Below, one piece after another: positions 61,997 to 64,000 of a DNA stretch of 64,000 nucleotides (positions within the stretch are counted from its first letter, which is position 1; every line of letters starts with the position of its first letter). The notes under the pieces are model-generated. The model made no database searches. It was not told the origin of the DNA and was given only the letters and a program-made list of their open reading frames with translations. The DNA is from Haloferax marisrubri (lineage in GTDB: Archaea > Halobacteriota > Halobacteria > Halobacteriales > Haloferacaceae). The stretch lies in assembly GCF_001469875.2 (NCBI RefSeq), contig NZ_LOPW02000006.1:188991-252990 (forward strand), written 5' to 3'. The position numbers were made by a program, and so were the translations under genes.

Positions 61997-63247
61997 CTAC
62001 TGCTCGATGAAATCGTCGAGCGTGCTCGTCTTTTCCCCGTCGAGGAAGGGTTCGACCGTCTCGTGGACGCCCACGAGTTCGATAGTGTCGCGCATGGCCG
62101 AGACGATGAGTCCGACGTCCATATCGAGGGCGTACTCGCGGTACGTCCCACCGCGTCGGCCCTCGTTTCGCTCGGTGACAGAGACGATTCCGAGCATCGC
62201 GAGTTCGCTGAGGTGATCGCGCATCCGTCGCGGGACGAGCGGGTCGCGGTTGGCGAGTTCGGTAAACCGGGTGTAGCGGGGGCGAACGTCGCGGGAGCGA
62301 ATCGGAGTCTCGTCTTCCAGTTCGAGCGTCAAAAGCGAGTAGAGGACGAGGTGGCCGTGTTCGGTCAGTCCGTTGATTCCCTCTTTGATGCGGCCGCGTT
62401 CGAGGGCGCGCCGACCGCGTTTCACGTGTTCCTCCTCGATGCGGTCGGTGTCGTCGTCACGGGCCAAATCGCCGGCTTTCATCAACAAGTCGATGGACTG
62501 GCGGGCGTCACCGGCGTCTTTTGCGCCGTAGGCGGCGCAGAGCGGAATCACCTCGTCGGCGAGCACGCCCTCGCGGAACGCCACTTTGGCGCGCTGTTCG
62601 AGGATGGCGCGGAGGTTCTTGGCGTTGTACGCGGGGAAGTGAATCTCCTGTTCGCACAGGGAGCTTTTGACCTTCGGCGAGAGGTCGTCGCGGAACGAGA
62701 AATCGTTGGAGATGCCGATGAGGCCGACTTTCGCGACGTCGAGGTTCCCGTTGGCCCGGGCCCGCGGGAGTTGGTAGAGGATACTGTCGTCGTTGACGTG
62801 GTCGATTTCGTCGAGAACGATGATTATCGTCCCGCCGCAGTCGTCGAGTTCCTGCCAGAGCATCTCGTAGACGGACCCGAGCGGGTAGCCCGTCGTGCTG
62901 ATCTGGTTCGACTCCGACCGGAACTCGTTGACGAGACGGGTCGCAATCTGATACGAGCTCGTGAGTCCGTCGCAGTTCAGGAAGACGACGGTGAGATGGA
63001 TGTCGTCGTAGTGGCTCGCGTCCTCGCGGAGGTGACCGAGTAAGTACCGCGACGCGGCGGTCTTGCCAACACCGGTCTTCCCGTAGAGGAAGATGTTGTT
63101 GGGCTGTTCGCCGTTGATGACCGGTTGGAGTGCGGCCTGAAAAGTGCGGAGTTCCTCGTCACGCCCCACGAGTTCCTCGGGCTGGTAGTCCTCACGAAGG
63201 GCGTCCCGGTCCCGATAGATCTCGGTGTCCCGCTCGAATAGGGGCAT
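61997..63247 (-). CDS. orc: Orc1/Cdc6 replication initiator
   Basis: The product has 416 residues from MPLFERDTEIYRDRDALRE. The initiator AAA domain has NNIFLYGKTGVGKTAASRYL (Walker A), TIIIVLDEIDHVNDD (Walker B) and VGLIGISNDFSF (sensor 1). It continues through DAGDARQSIDLLMKAGDLA and ends in a winged helix (LVLYSLLTLELEDETPIRSRDV; RMRDHLSELAMLGIVSV). It binds origin boxes and starts replication. Boxes on both sides and a TATA-like box at 63273-63279 show that it controls the neighbouring origin and perhaps itself. The frame is open to 63283, but 63247 fits the TATA spacing. Confidence 0.95.
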   Translation of the reverse strand: MPLFERDTEIYRDRDALREDYQPEELVGRDEELRTFQAALQPVINGEQPNNIFLYGKTGVGKTAASRYLLGHLREDASHYDDIHLTVVFLNCDGLTSSYQIATRLVNEFRSESNQISTTGYPLGSVYEMLWQELDDCGGTIIIVLDEIDHVNDDSILYQLPRARANGNLDVAKVGLIGISNDFSFRDDLSPKVKSSLCEQEIHFPAYNAKNLRAILEQRAKVAFREGVLADEVIPLCAAYGAKDAGDARQSIDLLMKAGDLARDDDTDRIEEEHVKRGRRALERGRIKEGINGLTEHGHLVLYSLLTLELEDETPIRSRDVRPRYTRFTELANRDPLVPRRMRDHLSELAMLGIVSVTERNEGRRGGTYREYALDMDVGLIVSAMRDTIELVGVHETVEPFLDGEKTSTLDDFIEQ

Positions 63248-63272
63248 ACTACCACGGTTCGGCCACTTCATT

Positions 63273-63279
63273 GATAAAA
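63273..63279 (-). promoter_or_regulatory. TATA-like box of orc
   Basis: On the minus strand TTTTATC, 26-32 nt before the ATG at 63247. An origin-box-like site lies directly upstream (63291-63306), so initiator binding could control the promoter. Confidence 0.6.
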
Positions 63280-63408
63280 CCACCGCGTCCGGAGTGTCCG
63301 CTGTTCTCGTTCTTTATATACTCGGGCGGGAACACACCCCCTCCACTTTGTCCGCTGTTCTGGGAGACGAAGGTAACCGGTGGAACAAGTGGACGGAATC
63401 GTTTGTTC

Positions 63409-63480
63409 TGATATAGAGAAAGATTTATTATAGTGTAACTTAAACTAAGTCCGTAATACAGTCAATTATACTAGCTGTAT
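63409..63480. other. AT-rich DNA-unwinding-element candidate
   Basis: The stretch is AT-rich (for example AGATTTATTATAGTGTAAC and GTCAATTATACTAG) in GC-rich surroundings, and lies between the oppositely directed boxes at 63341-63361 and 63601-63622. Confidence 0.65.
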
Positions 63481-64000
63481 GTGGGTTGTTCGGAGGCAGC
63501 CCCTTTCGTTCACCTACCCAAGTCTCTAAACTAATCCGACCGACTGGAAACCGACGACTGGGAACCGACTCACGACCACGGGGGGTACCGCTTCACACCG
63601 AGAACAGCGGACAAAGTGGTGTGAGTGTTCCCCGTCTCACGCCCTCTCGTCCTCACGGTCACGTTCGCCGAGAACAGCGGACAACATGGTGTCTGTGTCA
63701 ACACTTACCAAATACTCACCGAACACTTCCTGGCCGTTCGTTGACATGGGGCGTCACACAAGCGCGTGGTTAGTCTCGTCCGGTCGAGACGCCCCGATTT
63801 CTTCGCCCGTCCTCGGCTCCCGACGAAACCTGTTCTCCGTGGCTCTCCGTGACTTCGCGAAGCACCGTGAATCGGTGAAAGCGTCTTTTCAGGGACTGAG
63901 ACGACGAATAACTGCGGACAAAGTGGTGTTGCAGAGGACCCACCGAGCACCTCGTCACACCCACCCACCCACCCTCAGTGACGGCTTAGCGACGACTCAG

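Larger units (their letters stand above)
63248..64000. other. Candidate replication origin upstream of orc
   Basis: This non-coding region has five boxes. Two point one way on the left (63291-63306, weak; 63341-63361) and three are inverted on the right (63601-63622, 63671-63692, 63911-63930). Between them lies an AT-rich stretch at about 63409-63480. Inverted origin boxes around an AT-rich unwinding element next to orc is the standard haloarchaeal origin plan. Short open frames at 63486-63773 and 63705-63968 have no sign of coding. Confidence 0.82.

Noticed and set aside
63486..63968. Open frames of 95 and 87 codons in the right-end non-coding region
   Set aside because: They cover origin boxes and have no SD, TATA spacing or recognisable protein pattern.
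1..64000. tRNA, rRNA and intact insertion sequences
   Set aside because: No tRNA-like fold, rRNA stretch, transposase motif or terminal inverted repeat was recognised on reading; a covariance or IS search would be decisive.

Overview
The window is haloarchaeal DNA, most like Haloferax. It is GC-rich, its proteins are acidic, secreted proteins carry twin-arginine and lipobox leaders, many genes have a TATA-like box about 25-30 nt before the start codon (leaderless transcription), and the regulators are of archaeal families (Bat/HTH_10, Orc1/Cdc6). An origin and a partition pair at the right end suggest a secondary replicon or an integrated one. Resemblance to a pHV4-type Haloferax megaplasmid is my inference, not a search result.

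Layout. 1-5.6 kb: the end of an MFS exporter, an AT-rich gap, a 1211-residue cell-surface protein with PQQ-like propeller repeats and PKD domains, and a small membrane protein. 5.6-14.6 kb: acetate use. One minus-strand cluster holds acetyl-CoA synthetase, a small symporter subunit, a sodium:solute symporter, UspA and small proteins. Upstream are a Bat-like regulator and a second acetyl-CoA synthetase. 14.7-23.7 kb: ordinary genes (aminotransferase, histidine kinase, TetR plus MATE exporter with a clear operator, lipoprotein, helix-hairpin-helix-like protein, ATP-grasp ligase). 23.8-25.7 kb: a visibly AT-richer OLD-type ATPase/TOPRIM nuclease, probably acquired and probably a defence gene.

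25.9-55.4 kb is a surface-polysaccharide locus: two secreted beta-helix proteins, two polysaccharide deacetylases, GT2, GT4 and DUF354 glycosyltransferases, a flippase, a large GT-C-like membrane protein, an asparagine-synthase-like amidotransferase, a six-hairpin glycosidase-like protein, two FemAB-like transferases, and a tightly overlapping five-gene operon that would make a UDP-diacetamido-uronic acid (UDP-ManNAc3NAcA type). A recurring sequence, CATAACAAANCCC, lies in front of many of its transcription units. I could not match it to a known element. Several units also have a short open frame that ends on the start codon of the main gene.

55.4-59.2 kb: a winged-helix protein, a DUF6544-like protein, SurE, a CBS protein and MsrA. 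59.2-64 kb: a replication/partition module. It has a degenerate short-period repeat tract, ParA, an acidic partner protein, and Orc1/Cdc6, with twelve copies of an origin-recognition-box-like sequence on both sides and an AT-rich unwinding candidate between inverted boxes upstream of orc.

No tRNA, rRNA, CRISPR array or intact insertion sequence was recognised. Function calls come from reading motifs in the translations; no database was searched.
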